Notes: generated from the letters alone by a model not told the origin. 64,000 nucleotides of DNA from Ryuthela nishihirai (GCA_038380435.1 JAWZYU010000025.1:47500691-47564690), one strand, 5' to 3'. Positions 32,036 to 44,456 are shown, numbered from the stretch's first letter. A program made the numbers and translations.

Positions 32036-32869
32036 GTGTGCAGTAACTGCACACGCTCCAGTTTGCTGTGAACGGTAACTGCACACGCTCAATATTTCCG
32101 TGAGTGAGCCCACACGATCTAGGTCTTTGTGAGCTCACACGATCCAATGTGCTGTGAACATTAACCGCAACCGCTCCAGTTTGCTGTGAACGGTAACTGC
32201 ACACGCTCAATATTTCCGTGAGTGAGCTCACATGATCCAATGTGCTGTGAACATTAACCGCAACCGCTCCAGTTTGCTGTGAACGGTAACTGCACACGCT
32301 CAATATTTCCGTGAGTGAGCCCACACGATCTAGGTCTTTGTGAGCTCACACGATCCAATGTGCTGTGAACATTAACCGCAACCGCTCCAGTTTGCTGTGA
32401 ACGGTAACTGCACACGCTCAATATTTCCGTGAGTGAGCTCACATGATCCAATGTGCTGTGAACATTAACCGCAACCGCTCCAGTTTGCTGTGAACGGTAA
32501 CTGCACACGCTCAATATTTCCGTGAGTGAGCCCACACGATCTAGGTCTTTGTGAGCTCACACGATCCAATGTGCTGTGAACATTAACCGCAACCGCTCCA
32601 GTTTGCTGTGAACGGTAACTGCACATGTTCCATATTCATTGCATTATATATTCATACGCATTATATATATTAAAAAATATCCGAACACTATGGTTAATTA
32701 CAGAATTCAGAAAAAATATCTGGCATTGATTTTTTTAGAAATTAGTGATCTGGCAACCTTCGTGTCATGTGACACGAAGATCACTAATTTCTAAAAAAAT
32801 CAATGCCAGATATTTTTTCTGAATTCTGTAATCAACCATAGTGTTCGGATACTTTTTTGAGCGACTGTA
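32036..32869 (-). mobile_element. Composite MITE with tandem units, fused to the satellite
   Basis: It starts inside a hairpin module (GGAGCGTGTGCAGTAACTGC) with no left terminal repeat. Tandem units alternate between about 118 bp and a shorter version, giving a 211-bp two-unit period (compare 32113-32324 with 32324-32535). Then come the AT linker, a nearly complete palindromic core and the terminal GAGCGACTG with TA at 32868. It is the inverted counterpart of the element at 1124-2027. Confidence 0.85.
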
Positions 32870-33959
32870 CGTAATTGATTATACATTTCTTTGGCGGCCC
32901 GTCCTTCTATTTTAGTTTTCCATGCGACCCGCCGTTCCATTTCCGTTTTATGCGTCCCTTCAACTAAAAAGTTTGCGGAGGCTTGCTCCAGAGACTACAT
33001 TTGAAGAGACGCCAAACCATTGCGCTACTATTCGATGACTTTGATTCTAACAACTCTTCTCCACGTGGTGAGTCAAAAATGCCATTTCTTTCATCAACTG
33101 TATCGAAAAAAGCCTATTTTAAGATTATTTTGGTCAGTCAAGGTTTTGCACATTTAATTAAATTTTGATCTTTGTTTTATATGCATGTACGTTCGTTCTG
33201 TTCCTTTAAAATTGCAAAATACTTTATTACAGTTATTTACCAAATGTTCCGTTCTTGCGAACTTTTTTATTTTGGATGTTTGTTAAACGTTTATTGGAAT
33301 TAGAAGCGATATTGTCATCTCTAAGATGGGCCAATCCCGTGGGGGGGGGGGGGGGGTGTTCTCAGAAGCAAAATCAAATAGAGAAAATAGATTTTTGGAT
33401 ATGTCTAGTCGGAAACCAGAGTTTGAACTTTGTAACCTAACTTTTTAGTTGATCTAAAATGTTTTTTTTTTTTCATTTCCAATCAGAAAAATGCTTCCAC
33501 CCCTACCATTTTCCGAGATGTCCACGGCCAATTCCTTTTGGATCCCCAGTTAAAGCCAATCCATTAATCGCTGCCCAGGAATGTTTTAAAACTGATTAAA
33601 TGATTCGATTCCTGCTGCTAGATCTCAAAGAAAACAAAAATGGCACTGTTGACTTTTCGGTTAGTTCGGAATTTCTTTTTTTGCAAAAGTACCTTTCTCT
33701 ATTTGATTTCAGAGTCTCTGTGGGAGCCTTGCAAGGTTAAGGGCAATGGATCGCTGCAAAATGTTCCGTTGACCCAATGACTGAATGGGTCAACGGAACA
33801 TTCTGACTGAATGGGTCAACGGAACTCTCTGCAGCTCGTCTCTTTCTCTGCGCTGCATGAATGAGCACACATGTCGCGCGCTCTTCTCATTCTCTTCGCC
33901 TACCTTACTCTGGATCAACAGAAAACAATCCGGAGAAGAAAAAAAAAAACAGATTTAAA
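32870..33959. other. Unique AT-rich DNA
   Basis: No gene or repeat family recognised. Includes a poly-G run near 33342 and a hairpin described separately. Confidence 0.45.
33761..33825. repeat. 16-bp inverted repeat plus direct copy
   Basis: ATGTTCCGTTGACCCA (33761-33776) is perfectly complementary to TGGGTCAACGGAACAT (33786-33801). The second arm is then repeated directly at 33805-33825 (GACTGAATGGGTCAACGGAA). Confidence 0.9.
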
Positions 33960-34341
33960 GTTGGGTTGTTTTACCTCTGAGCGGCACTTTTTTTGCACAC
34001 CATGGGCTAAATGGCCAGATCACAAGGACCCCGAAGGCTCAAAGAAGGTTGCGGGAGGGGACCCACTGGAACAGCTGTTGGGAGACAGATGGTAGCCTCC
34101 CGTTAAGGCCATCCAGCGTGTTCTTTAACGTGCACAGGGTATGGCTCCCCCGAGCCACGGCTTAACGTCCCATCCGACTGACGACGGCCTTTCCAAGCCC
34201 ATCGGTGTCCCCTACTGACCGTGGGCAGGGCGAGGAATTTTTTGCGGAGATAAATCTCAACGCTGACCCAGCTGGGACTCGAACCGGGGAACTACAGATT
34301 ACGAGCCTGGCGCGCTACCGACTGAGAAACCCCCGCCCCAC
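33960..34341 (-). mobile_element. SINE-A, full length
   Basis: Antisense copy with a mutated box A region (GAGAAACCCCCGCCCC at the head) and a small deletion near 34150. Confidence 0.9.
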
Positions 34342-35014
34342 AGAGAGTTAAAAAGGGAAATAGTTTATGACACTCTTCTTACGAACAAAGGACAATAGAT
34401 ATAAATTTAAGACACTTTTTGTTTTCGAAAGAGAAGAAATAGGGAGAGTTTAAGATCCCCTTCTTCGAAATGAGAAAAAAGTGACATAATTTTAAAATAC
34501 CCTTCTTCGAAACGGAAAAGATAAAGGTAACTACTTAGATATTTTTCTATAGAACGTGAAAAAGAGAAGTAGTTTCAGATACTTTCAAATTAAGATTAAA
34601 ACTAAAACAACGCATATGGCCCCTGAGGAATATGGGAATCTCGTTTTCAAAGAAAATGAAGTGTTTCGTTTAACTACTTTTGCATTCTTTAAAAGTTATA
34701 ATTCAAACTAGTGAACGATTCGGAAAAAGGCATATAATAGTATTTCACTTGTATTTATAAAAGATAAAAAGTATTTTTCTTTTATTCCTTCAGTTTTAAA
34801 AAGTTGCTTTTCTCACACCTTTGTGAGAAAAGTGGACAAATTTTTCGTATCAGTTGAATATCGCTTTTCACCCACCATCGAAATTGAAAATTTCTATCAT
34901 AAATAAATCACTTGCAACATTCGTTGAACATCTTTTTCACATATAATGCCTTCTAACAATGCAAATGAAAACCACCTAAGGATTTGAAAAATGTGGTTTA
35001 TAATATTTCACTGG
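34342..35014. other. Unique AT-rich DNA
   Basis: Apart from a small hairpin, TTTTCTCACA/TGTGAGAAAA at about 34809-34832, nothing is recognised. Confidence 0.45.
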
Positions 35015-36031
35015 TACAGTCGCTCAAAAAAGTATCCGAACTCTACGGTTGATTACAAAATTCAGAAAAAATATCTGGCAACGATTTTTTTTAGAAATTA
35101 GTGATCTGGCAACCTTCGTGTCACGTGATTACAGAATTCAGGAAAAATATCTGGAGCGTGTACAGCAACTGTACACGCTCCAGTTACCGTTCAGAGCAAA
35201 CTGGAGCGTCTGCAGTTACTGCACACGCTCCAGTTTGCTGTGAACGGTAACTGCACACGCTCAACATTTCCGTGAGTGAGCCCACACGATCTAGTATCAA
35301 AATAATATGACCACCTACAGTCGCTCAAAAAAATATCCGAACACTATGGTTGATTACAGAATTCAGAAAAAATATCTGGCATTGATTTTTTTAGAAATTA
35401 GTGATCTGGCAACCTTCGTGTCACGTGATTACAGAATTCAGGAAAAATATCTGGAGCGTGTACAGCAACTGTACACGCTCCAGTTACCGTTCACAGCAAA
35501 CTGGAGTGTGTGTAGTTACTGCACACGCTCCAGTTTGCTGTGAACGGTAACTGCACACGCTCAACATTTCCGTGAGTGAGCCCACACGATCCAGGTCTTT
35601 GTGAGCTCACACGATCCAATGTGCTGTGAACATTAACCGCAACCGCTCCAGTTTGCTGTGAACGGTAACTGTACACGCTCAATATTCATTGCATTATATA
35701 TTCATCCGCATTATATATATATTAAAAAATATCCGAACACTATGGTTGATTACAGAATTCAGAAAAAATATCTGGCATTGATTTTTTTAGAAATTAGTGA
35801 TCTGGCAACCTTCGTGTCATGTGATTACAGAATTCAGGAAAAATATCTGGAGCGTGTACAGCAACTGGAGCGTGTACAGCACGAAGGTTGCTGTACAGCG
35901 TGTACAGCAACCTTCGTGTCACGTGACACGAAGGTTGCCAGATCACTAATTTCTAAAAAAATCAATGGTAGATATTTTTTCTGAATTTTGTAATCAACCG
36001 TAGTATTCGGATACTTTTTTGAGCGACTGTA
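35015..36031. mobile_element. 1-kb composite MITE array
   Basis: TA-CAGTCGCTC at the left (35015) and GAGCGACTG-TA at the right (36030). It contains two left-half units with hairpin modules, starting at 35015 and about 35317, then a reverse-oriented 118-bp-type unit with GTGAGCTCAC, an AT linker, and a rearranged palindromic core where the centre GACACGAAGG is mixed with GTACAGC hairpin pieces (35855-35935). It combines features of the array at 14693 and the composite at 1124. Confidence 0.8.
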
Positions 36032-36445
36032 CCAACTGAAAAAGAATTTGCCAATTATCTCTTTGAACAAACCAGTTGGGTTTCCGCCCTTCCTAGGATT
36101 ATTGGTTGCAACTTATTGCTGAAAATGCAAGCCTCGCGATCTTCACATTTTAACATCAAAATTTCAAATTTCTAGCATCAATATTACGCTTGCAATATTT
36201 GTTAGAAGTTTGCGATTTTCAAATTCTCTCACAGTTATACGGCGCACTCTAAAAGGGAGCGAAGCGCTTTTGGGAAATTCTGAAAGTGCGAATCATCGTA
36301 TTTCATCGATACTTATCCAACACAAAAAAATTTTTTAATTTATCTCTAAAACAAACAGCTATTTCTTAAAACAAAAAAAAGTTGCGTTTTTCCACCCACT
36401 CTGGGGGTAAAGTGTTAACTCCTTGTTACCAAAACCTCAAACCCT
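36032..36445. other. Unique AT-rich DNA, low-copy diverged repeat
   Basis: AAATTTCTAGCATCAATATTACGCTTGCAATATT-like sequence here resembles about 36860-36930 and 34880-34930. This may be an old, unclassified local repeat. Confidence 0.4.
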
Positions 36446-36832
36446 GGGGCGAGGGTGGCTCAGTCGGTAGCGCGCCAGGCTCGTAATCTGTAGTTCCCAG
36501 GTTCGAATCCCAGCTGGGTCAGCGTTGAGATATATCTCCGTAAAAATTCCCCGCCCTGCCCACGGTCAGTAGGGGACACCGATGGGCTTGGAAAGGCCGC
36601 CGTCCGTCGGATGGGACGTTAAGCCGTGGCCCCTTGTGTGGGAGAGCCATACCCTGTGCACGTTAAAGAACACGCTGGATGGCCTTGACGGGAGGCTACC
36701 ATCTGTCTCCCAACAGCTGTTCCAGTGGGTCCCCTCCTCCAACCTTCTCTGAGCCTTCGGGGTCCATGTGACCTGGCCATTTAGCCCATGGTGTGCAAAA
36801 AAGTGCCGCTCAGAGGTAAAACAACCCAACCA
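36446..36832 (+). mobile_element. SINE-A, full length, short TSD
   Basis: Complete copy. CAAACCCT occurs at 36438-36445 and again at 36833-36840. Confidence 0.9.
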
Positions 36833-36840
36833 CAAACCCT

Positions 36841-37504
36841 TCACATCCCACTTTTTTAAAGTTTAAAATTTCTGGCATAAATACAACGTTTCATATATTC
36901 ATTAAAATTTCGCAATTTTCGACTTTTCCCATTATTGGAGGGCGCAATTGTAGCTTTTGAAAGATTCGAAAAGTGTAAATCTTTCATCAACACCTCTCCA
37001 ACACAAAAATAATTTTCAATTTATCTCTAAAAACAGAAAAGTTCGATATCTCCAGACAGACAGAGGACAAAAGAGAAAGCATTGCTTCGTTTTCTTCCAA
37101 AACAAGATAATTATAAGCGGTATACTTATTCTGAAAATTTAACACTTAATTGGTGTGTTGTGACCAAAGAGTTTTGCATCGAGTGCCACACTTACTTTTC
37201 CCCATCCCCTGGACGAAGAATTGTAACTTATCTTTTGTGCAAAGGAGCCTTTGATATTTTGCAGAGCAGCGACGATTACAGTTCCTACTTTTCCATTATT
37301 ATACTTTTATCAGTTATTCATAGTCTCTGAGGATCATCGGGTCCCATTGTGGTTCTTTGAATCTTTTCACAGACCGGATTCGAGTCTGATGATGACATTA
37401 GGTCGTATGATAACATAGGAGGAAATTGCAACTATTACCAGTCTTTTATTTTTATCTCTGAGCATTTACGCTGATTAAATTCTTTCTGATAAAAAAAATC
37501 AAAG
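36841..37504. other. Unique AT-rich DNA
   Basis: No supported gene. Open frames at 36957-37330 lack any recognisable domain. Confidence 0.45.
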
Positions 37505-37515
37505 CTCATTTTAGG

Positions 37516-37911
37516 TTGGGTTGGGTTGTTTTACCTCTGAGCGGCACTTTTTTGCACACCATGGGCTAAATGGCCAGGTCACATGGACCCCGAAGGCTCA
37601 GAGAAGGTTGGAGGAGGGGGGGGGGGACCCACTGGAACAGCTGTTGGGAGACAGATGGTAGCCTCCCGTCAAGGCCATCCAGCGTGTTCTTTAACGTGCA
37701 CAGGGTATGGCTCTCCCGCACACGGGGCCACGGCTTAACGTCCCATCCGACGGACGGCGGCCTTTCCAAACCCATCGGTGTCCCCTACTGACCGTGGGCA
37801 GGGCGGGGAATTTTGCGGAGATAAATCTCAACGCTGACCCAGCTGGGACTCGAACCTGGTAACTACAGATTACGAGCCTGGCGCGCTACCGACTGAGCCA
37901 CCCCCGCCCCA
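37516..37911 (-). mobile_element. SINE-A, full length, 11-bp TSD
   Basis: CTCATTTTAGG is found at 37505-37515 and 37912-37922. The copy has a short G-run expansion near 37615. Confidence 0.95.
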
Positions 37912-37973
37912 CTCATTTTAGGTATAGACTTTATATTTTTGAAATGTGAATAGAAAAAGAATGTTAAACACGT

Positions 37974-38371
37974 TGGGTTGTTGTTTTGAGTTGTTTTACC
38001 TCTGAGCGGCACTTTTTGCACACCATGGGCTAAATGGCCAGGTCACATGGACCCCTAAGGCTCAGAGAAGGTTGGGGGAGGGGACCCACTGGAACAGCTG
38101 TTGGGAGACAGATGGTAGCCTCCCGTCAAGGCCATCCAGCGTGTTCTTTAACGTGCACAGGGTATGGCTCTCCCGCACACGGGGTCACGGCTTAACGTCC
38201 CATCCGATGGACGGACGGCGGCCTTTCCAAGCCCATCGGTGTCTCCTACTGACCGTTGGCAGGGCGGGGAATTTTGCGGAGATAAATCTCAACGCTGACC
38301 CAGCTGGGACTGGAACCTGGGAACTACAGATTACGAGCCTGGCGCGCTACCGACTAAGCCACCCCCGCCCC
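37974..38371 (-). mobile_element. SINE-A, full length
   Basis: Complete antisense copy 60 bp from the previous one and in the same orientation. No clear TSD, and it has a tandem CGGACGGA slip near 38210. Confidence 0.9.
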
Positions 38372-39080
38372 GTTCCGCAGCCAAACGAGCGTTATGAACG
38401 TTGCGGAAACCTACACTCAAAATCTATCAACAATCCTAGATAGAGGGCGGGGGGGGGGGGGCAAGCAGGGCCATTAGGCCCTGGCCCCTTATATAAGGGG
38501 CCCAAAATATATTTGTTGCTGTCAAATTATGTGCTAAACAAATGTAAATAGTATACAAATTGTGAAACACTGCTACCCGTTTCGTTATACAATTTTAAAT
38601 TTCTTTTTAATTAAAAGTATTAAGCAAAACCATTGTTAAAAATCTGGGTTGCGTTTAGACATTTTCGGGCCCTCAGCACAAAGGTATATCCGGCTCCCAG
38701 GCCCTTGTACCATAATCTAAGAAGGGGCTCTACACTTATGGGCTCTACACACGGGCCTAGTTTGAGTTTGCCAAGACGCACTCCTCATCACAGCAAAAGA
38801 AGCGTGTGAAATAATGTATTAACCTCACAGAATAATATGGTTCATGGGTTTCTTTTCAGAATCCAAAAGGTTTGCTGATGTTCATAACGCTAAACTGCTC
38901 AAATCGCTTCGAGCGTAGCTTTATCCTTAAAAAAAAGTTTCTTATCTTCAAGCAAACGCTTTGGTGTTCAAAAATGCTCTCACTAGAAGGAGCTGCAAAG
39001 GTCGTCAGATCATCAGATTCTTCTCCCCCAGACAAACAAAAACAACTTCAGAGGAGAAACTTCATTATCTACCTGTACAT
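38372..39080. repeat. Unclassified diverged repeat with G-run
   Basis: After a poly-G run (about 38445-38461), GGGCCATTAGGCCCTGGCCC and TGTCAAATTATGTGCTAAACAA resemble the flank of the minisatellite at 20240-20320. About 38660-38770 has repeated GGGCTCTACAC. No family can be named. Confidence 0.4.
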
Positions 39081-39239
39081 TAAATCCCTATCTCCCTCGC
39101 TGTGCTTTCTACTGGTCGCGTGGAAAGACCTCCTACCCCCAACCAATTGTAGGGTCTGCAACTGCCCGTCACAACAAGGAACAGGAGAAAGTCAGCCCCA
39201 CCCCTCTGGGTCTGACCACTCCAGGTAACAATAATGTCC

Positions 39240-39540
39240 CTGGGTCTGAGGGAGAGGCCGACCCCCCCCGAACTCTCACTCTCTCTCCCCCACCCTTGGT
39301 CGCCACGTGTGCCTTGCACAGTGGCCATGTTAAATCTGCTCTGCGCCGTTTCCACCGCCCGAAGTGCGTGAGAGCCGCCAACAGGCCCCAAGCCCAGTGC
39401 GGAAAACGATTCCCATCTGGGACGGTGTACAGGCTTCCGTGCACCGTTGACGTCAGAAGGCACGTGACAGGGCTGGGTCGCGTTAAAACCAGTTTTCAGT
39501 TGCAGGGCTTCAGTTCTATCGCAGAGCGGAGGCAGTGAAG
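39240..39540 (+). promoter_or_regulatory. Candidate Ets98B/SPDEF-like core promoter
   Basis: GC-rich, repeat-free block immediately before the proposed first coding exon. On the + strand: perfect CRE TGACGTCA (39448-39455), E-box GCACGTGAC (about 39460-39468), TTAAAA (39483-39488), an initiator TCAGTT (39510-39515, A at 39512) and, at +28 from that A, AGATG (39539-39543), which fits the DPE consensus. A second initiator-like TCAGTT is at 39496-39501. All are sequence matches only. Spacing from TTAAAA (-29) and DPE (+28) to the same A is what arthropod core promoters show. Confidence 0.45.
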
Positions 39541-39573
39541 ATGCAAAGGTGCGGACCAGTCCACACTGACACG
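39541..39573 (+). CDS. Proposed first coding exon of the ETS factor (11 residues)
   Basis: ATG at 39541 has an A at -3. It is the first Met codon after an in-frame TAA at 39484-39486. It opens an 11-codon frame (MQRCGPVHTDT) that ends exactly at a strong donor, ACG|GTGAGT (39574). This exon leaves in phase 0, and exon 2 at 48246 enters in phase 0, so joining them keeps the frame. The intron would be 8,672 bp. This is an inference: no homologue of the peptide is known to me, and a different upstream exon could be used. Support comes from the promoter-like context, the donor and the matching phase. Confidence 0.45.
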
Positions 39574-41471
39574 GTGAGTACCGTTCGCCCTTTTCAAGTT
39601 CCTGCGCCGTAATGGACTTATATAATAGTCTCGGTGATAAGGAGTCGATGGCGTCGAACTCAAAACTTACGAAAGCTCGAATTCCTTTTCGTGAGGTCGT
39701 TGATGGACCCCTGGGATTGCCTTTCTTTTCTGCCGCAGATGTTGACAGCTAAGTCTTTCAACTTATTTTAAACTAATTGCGTTCCGAATTACGACGAGTT
39801 GAGTCTTGAAAGTCAACATCAAGACTCAACTAATGCGCATTTTGGTTCGGGGATGTTTCTGTAGAAATCCTCCCTTCGAAATAACTCTGTTTTGCAGTTA
39901 TTTTTTGTGATTTCAAGTCGGACAGTTTATATGATTTTGAAAGACCATTAAAATCGGGCGTAAACGCTTTTTTTAAAATTTAAAACGCTTAAAAATAAAT
40001 CTGACTGGATTTATTCAGGTACGTTATTTATATATTCGTTTTACCTGGCGATCTCCTTTACAAATCTAAATGGCATTTTTACCACTGGATAATGATTTTA
40101 AGTTTGCAAAATTTTGGATAGAATTCTGGACTCATGTCAGGCAACAGTGCAAAAACAAAATATATAAAACTTTTTTATCAAAGGATTGCATGAAGAATAC
40201 AAATTATGGGATTTTTTTCCAAAGGGATTAAATAATCCTTCGATTATTGGTCCTTCATTGGAAATAATATATTTGGTTAAATATATTATTTCAAAAATTT
40301 TGAAGAGCACTTATCACGAATATATTGTTATATTTATTATGTTATTTATGAAATATGTTTATTGTAAATGTGAATGTTCTATAATCCTCTCGTAGAAAAT
40401 TTTACGTCTTTTAAAAATATTACATAGAGCTAAAAAAAGTTCAAAGATTGGAAATATATTTTGCTATTTGAAGGTGCTTTGGAAAGTTTCTTTCAATTTG
40501 TGTATAAAAAATGGAAATTAGTAACAATTCCTTTGATTCCTGGAATTTGCTAAAAAAAATTTTTTTGTTCTTATTTACATTCCTCAATCAACGTTTTCTT
40601 GTACATTTCTCGTACAGTGAATTAATTAAAGTAATTTAAGAATGAAAAGGTTTTATATAAAGTTTAGAGTAATTTTGAACATTTCACAATACGTTTTACT
40701 AACTCTGAGGTTTTTGAAAGGACTAAGTCTTAAATTGTTAAGAACTGGACTCTTTAGACGTCGGTATTTCATTGTTTATAATGAGTAAGAATTGTTTAAA
40801 GTTAATATTTATTAATTCTCAAAGCAGAAAGAGTAGATTTATTTAGTGATCAAATCAGATTACGTATGAATGAATACAAAATATAATTTCTGTACATTTA
40901 ATTTCAATTTAATTAAATCTATAGTTTCATATTAAAGTTCAGTAAATAATATTTCACTATAGCGCTGAAATTGTTCACTGCAAAAAAAAACTGGGATTTG
41001 TGAATACCACCAAAAAACAGAAAAAAAAATCCGTTTATTTTAAATATTCATATGCAAGTCTTATATAGGCGTTTGCTCATAAACTGTAAAAAAAATCTAT
41101 ACTTTTCGAAATCTTTAATAGGAAGTCTATATAGTCGTAAGTCTATATGGGTCGTGTTTTCAACGAACGATGGAAATCTGAAATTTTTGTTGGTCAAAGG
41201 TGAAATCCAGAGGACGTTGTTTTAGCCTTTAAATGAAAATTGCCAAATCAAAACATCACAATTATCGTTGTTTCAATCTGATTTAGCAGTTTAGGGTGAA
41301 AATGAAAAAGGCAATATTTTATGACTTAGTGTTAAAAATTTATAAAAATTTAAATGTTAAACGAAAATTCCCTGTTCTCCCCCACCCTATATTTCCATTC
41401 TTCTCCCAATATCATTTAAGTTAATAACTGATAATGCTGATAATCTTTAACAGTGAGTACTCATCAATTAA
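39574..41471. other. Intron 1, AT-rich unique part
   Basis: 1.9 kb without SINEs or MITEs next to the putative promoter, unusual for this window. No exon or structural RNA is recognised. It may hold regulatory DNA. Confidence 0.4.
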
Positions 41472-41728
41472 TCCGATGGGCTTGGAAAGGCCCCCGTCCG
41501 TCGGATGGGACGTTAAGCCGTGGCCCCGTGTGCGAGAGAGAGCCATATCCTGTTCACGTTGAAGAACACACTGGATGGCCTTGACGGGAGGCTACCATCT
41601 GTCTCCCAACAGCTGTTCCAGTAGGTCCCCTCCCCCAACCTTCTCTGAGCCTTCGGGGTCCATGTGACCTGGCCATTTAGCCCATGGTGTGCAAAAAAGT
41701 GCAGCTCAGAGGTAAAACAACCCAACCC
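41472..41728 (+). mobile_element. 5'-truncated SINE-A
   Basis: Begins at CGATGGGCTTGGAAAGG, the same place as the truncated copy at 56427, and runs to a normal tail. No TSD recognised. Confidence 0.9.
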
Positions 41729-42540
41729 TTTGTCGTGAATGTCGCTAGCCGAGGTGTTGTTTACCCTCAAGAATAAGTCACTTCAAGAAAACAGCATGTG
41801 GGTTGGAAGAAGTTTGGGACGTTTGCCTGCTCTGTTGCGCACATCCAATGATCATCATTGCATTGACGCACAATACCTGAGATCACTGGTGACATCTGCA
41901 GGATGCCTCCGGGATAAGATGGATATTTACGATTCTCTCTCTCTAACATTTATTACTTTTCTGTCGTCATTCCCGAAATCCCTGAGAAACCACTGCGCAG
42001 CGGGTGATTGGATGATATTTTCTCTTCTGCGAAGTGGAGGTTCTTGTGCGTCAAATCCTACGCAGAGGGCGATGAAGTGAAACCGAGAAATTGAAGCGTA
42101 TGACGACGATCGAGGCGTTCGAAATCTTGGAAATGTTTGTGGTTGAACAGGTGGAGAGATTTTTGAGGCGGTTTGGCCTCTTCAACTGAAGCTGCAAAAA
42201 AAAAATGTTACGTAACTCTAAGCCGAATAATGGAAAGCATGTCAGAAATTTTAAGGGTCATTGAAGGGAATGTATTTTTCACAACGTCAAAATATCCAAT
42301 GAAGAATAATTTAGAAAAAAACAAAGATAGATTATTCCAAGTTTCTATTTTAAGACTGCTCTTCTTGAAAGGTTGATTGGCATTAAATGAGTTTGTCATA
42401 AGCTAAACCAATTCGATCTACAAAAGAATTTTTCAAAAACAAATCTCTGCAAACAAATTTATACATAAATTTTCCATTGAAAGTATATTTTAATAATTTA
42501 AATTAGGAAATGCGATCTTTCGGATAAATAATGAATAAAT
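41729..42540. other. Intron 1, unique DNA
   Basis: Slightly GC-richer at 41740-42130, with open frames on both strands and no recognised domain. 42180-42540 is AT-rich. Confidence 0.4.
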
Positions 42541-42682
42541 ATCCCCTCAAGCAGCTGCTTGCCGCAGAGGTTCTGACATGAGCCTGTCAGTTTATATGCC
42601 ATAGTAGAAGGTCTGTGAGGATGGCAGGACCTCAGCCGAAAAACAACGCAAACATCCATGCCTTACCCGGGGCTCGAATGCC
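42541..42682 (-). mobile_element. SINE-B, head truncated
   Basis: Antisense copy from CCCCTCAAGCAGCTGCTTGC to CCCGGGGCTCGAATGCC, where the T-arm region ends; the rest of the head is missing. Confidence 0.85.
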
Positions 42683-42731
42683 ATGTTCAAATTTAATCTC
42701 AGTTTTCAAAGACCTAACTGTCAAACGAATG

Positions 42732-43188
42732 TACAGTCGCTCAAAAAGTATCCGAACACTATGGTTAATTGCAAAATTCAGAAAAAATATCTGGCATTGA
42801 TTTTTTTAGAAATTAGTGATCTGGCAACCTTCGTGTCACGTGATTACAGAATTCAGGAAAAATATCTGGAACGTGTACAGTTGTTGTACACGCTCCAGTT
42901 TGCTGTGAACGGTAACTGCACACGCTCAATATTTTCGTGAGTGAGCCCACACGATCTAGTATCAAAATAATATGACCACCTACAGTCGCTCAAAAAAATA
43001 TCCGAACACTATGGTTGATTACAGAATTCAGAAAAAATATCTGGCAACGTTTTTTTTTAGAAATTAGTGATCTGGCAACGTGACACGAAGGTTGCCAGAT
43101 AACTAATTTCTAAAAAAATCAATGCCAGATATTTTTTCTGAATTTTGCAATCAACCATAGTGTTCGGATACTTTTTTGAGCGACTGTA
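42732..43188. mobile_element. Composite MITE, two units
   Basis: TA-CAGTCGCTC at 42732, a left-half unit with hairpin module, then a second unit starting at about 42981 (CAGTCGCTCAAAAAAATATC) that is a nearly full palindrome. It ends GAGCGACTG-TA at 43187. Confidence 0.85.
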
Positions 43189-43194
43189 CAGCTA

Positions 43195-43372
43195 TCCTCC
43201 AAAACTGATTTCCACAGAGGCCTGTCAGTTTAATGAGCCATTGAGAATCTCTGTTAGGAAAGAGAGACCTCGGCAGAAAGACAACACCAAGAGTCGTGCA
43301 TCTGTACCCGGGGCTCGAACCCAGTGCCCTTTCATCAGTAGCTTAGCGCTCTAACCCACTCGGCCATGGACG
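43195..43372 (-). mobile_element. Diverged SINE-B, head complete
   Basis: CCACAGAGGCCTGTCAGTTT, GACCTCGGCAGAAAGACAAC and a good antisense tRNA-like head (GGGGCTCGAACCCAGTGCCC, CACTCGGCCATGG). The tail side is lost where it meets the MITE. Confidence 0.75.
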
Positions 43373-43419
43373 GTTATGAATACTGATTATTGCGTATAAA
43401 TGTTCGAAAAAATATTCCT

Positions 43420-43577
43420 ACGGGACCTGGGTTCGAGTCCCGGTTAAGGCATGAATGTTCGTGTTGTTTTCTGCTGAGGTCCTGCCATCCTCTCAGACCT
43501 TCTACTATGGCATATAAACTGACAGGCTCCTGTCAGACCTCTGTGGCAAGCAGCTGCTTGAGGGGTATTTATTTTAT
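43420..43577 (+). mobile_element. SINE-B, 5' truncated
   Basis: Starts at GGGACCTGGGTTCGAGTCCC (box B kept, box A lost) and runs to GCTTGAGGGGTATTTATTTT. Confidence 0.85.
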
Positions 43578-44053
43578 TCGATCACTAAAAGCGATTGGTG
43601 ATTTTTGCCAACTGCTGGTGAGTTAAAAGTTTGGATGTTACAAAGTTTGCAGAATGCTTTTCCTTCAGTCGGGCAATGAGAAAATCGGCGAACAAAGCTT
43701 TATATCGATAATTGAAAACTATCGAATCATGAAATGTCATCAAAGAGGAACTCTCATCTGCGCTCACAAACTCTCCTCTCTCCCGTCAAATGTGTGATGA
43801 TCATCGTCATCTGTTAGAGACCGCTTTCATAATCATCGATCTCCATTTCTGTGCAACGTGAAGCGATAGATCATCGGAGAGGTCTGCGGGCCAATGCGTG
43901 CGTGCATGATGATTCGGCTTCGAATGACGACGGTCTCGAATTTCTGTTCTTGATTCCAATGCAGATGAAAATCACAAAACAATCAAGAAGGCGCCGATGA
44001 TTCATCTTCAACTCGATCACCATCTCTTTAATATCTTTAACAGTAAAAAAAGA
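43578..44053. other. Intron 1, unique DNA
   Basis: No repeat or gene recognised. Ends in the TSD of the next SINE. Confidence 0.4.
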
Positions 44054-44443
44054 GGGGCGGGGGTGGCTCAGTCGGTAGCGCGCCAGGCTCGTAATCTGTA
44101 GTTCCCAGGTTCGAGTCCCAGCTGGGTCAGCGTTGAGATTTATCTCCGCAAAATTCCCCGCCCTGCCCATGGTCAGTAGGGGACACCGATGGGCTTGGAA
44201 AGGCCGCCGTCCGTCGGATGGGACGTTAAGCCGTGGCCCCGTGTGCGGGAGAGCCATACCCTGTGCACGTTAAAGAACACGCTGAATGGCCTTGACGGGA
44301 GGCTACCATCTGTCTCCCAACAGCTGTTCCAGTGGGTCCCCTCTCCCAACCTTCTCTGAGCCTTCGGGGTCCATGTGACCTGGCCATTTAGCCCATGGTG
44401 TGCAAAAAAGTGCCGCTCAGAGGTAAAACAACACAACCCAACC
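44054..44443 (+). mobile_element. SINE-A, full length, 13-bp TSD
   Basis: CAGTAAAAAAAGA at 44041-44053 and 44444-44456. Confidence 0.95.
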
Positions 44444-44456
44444 CAGTAAAAAAAGA

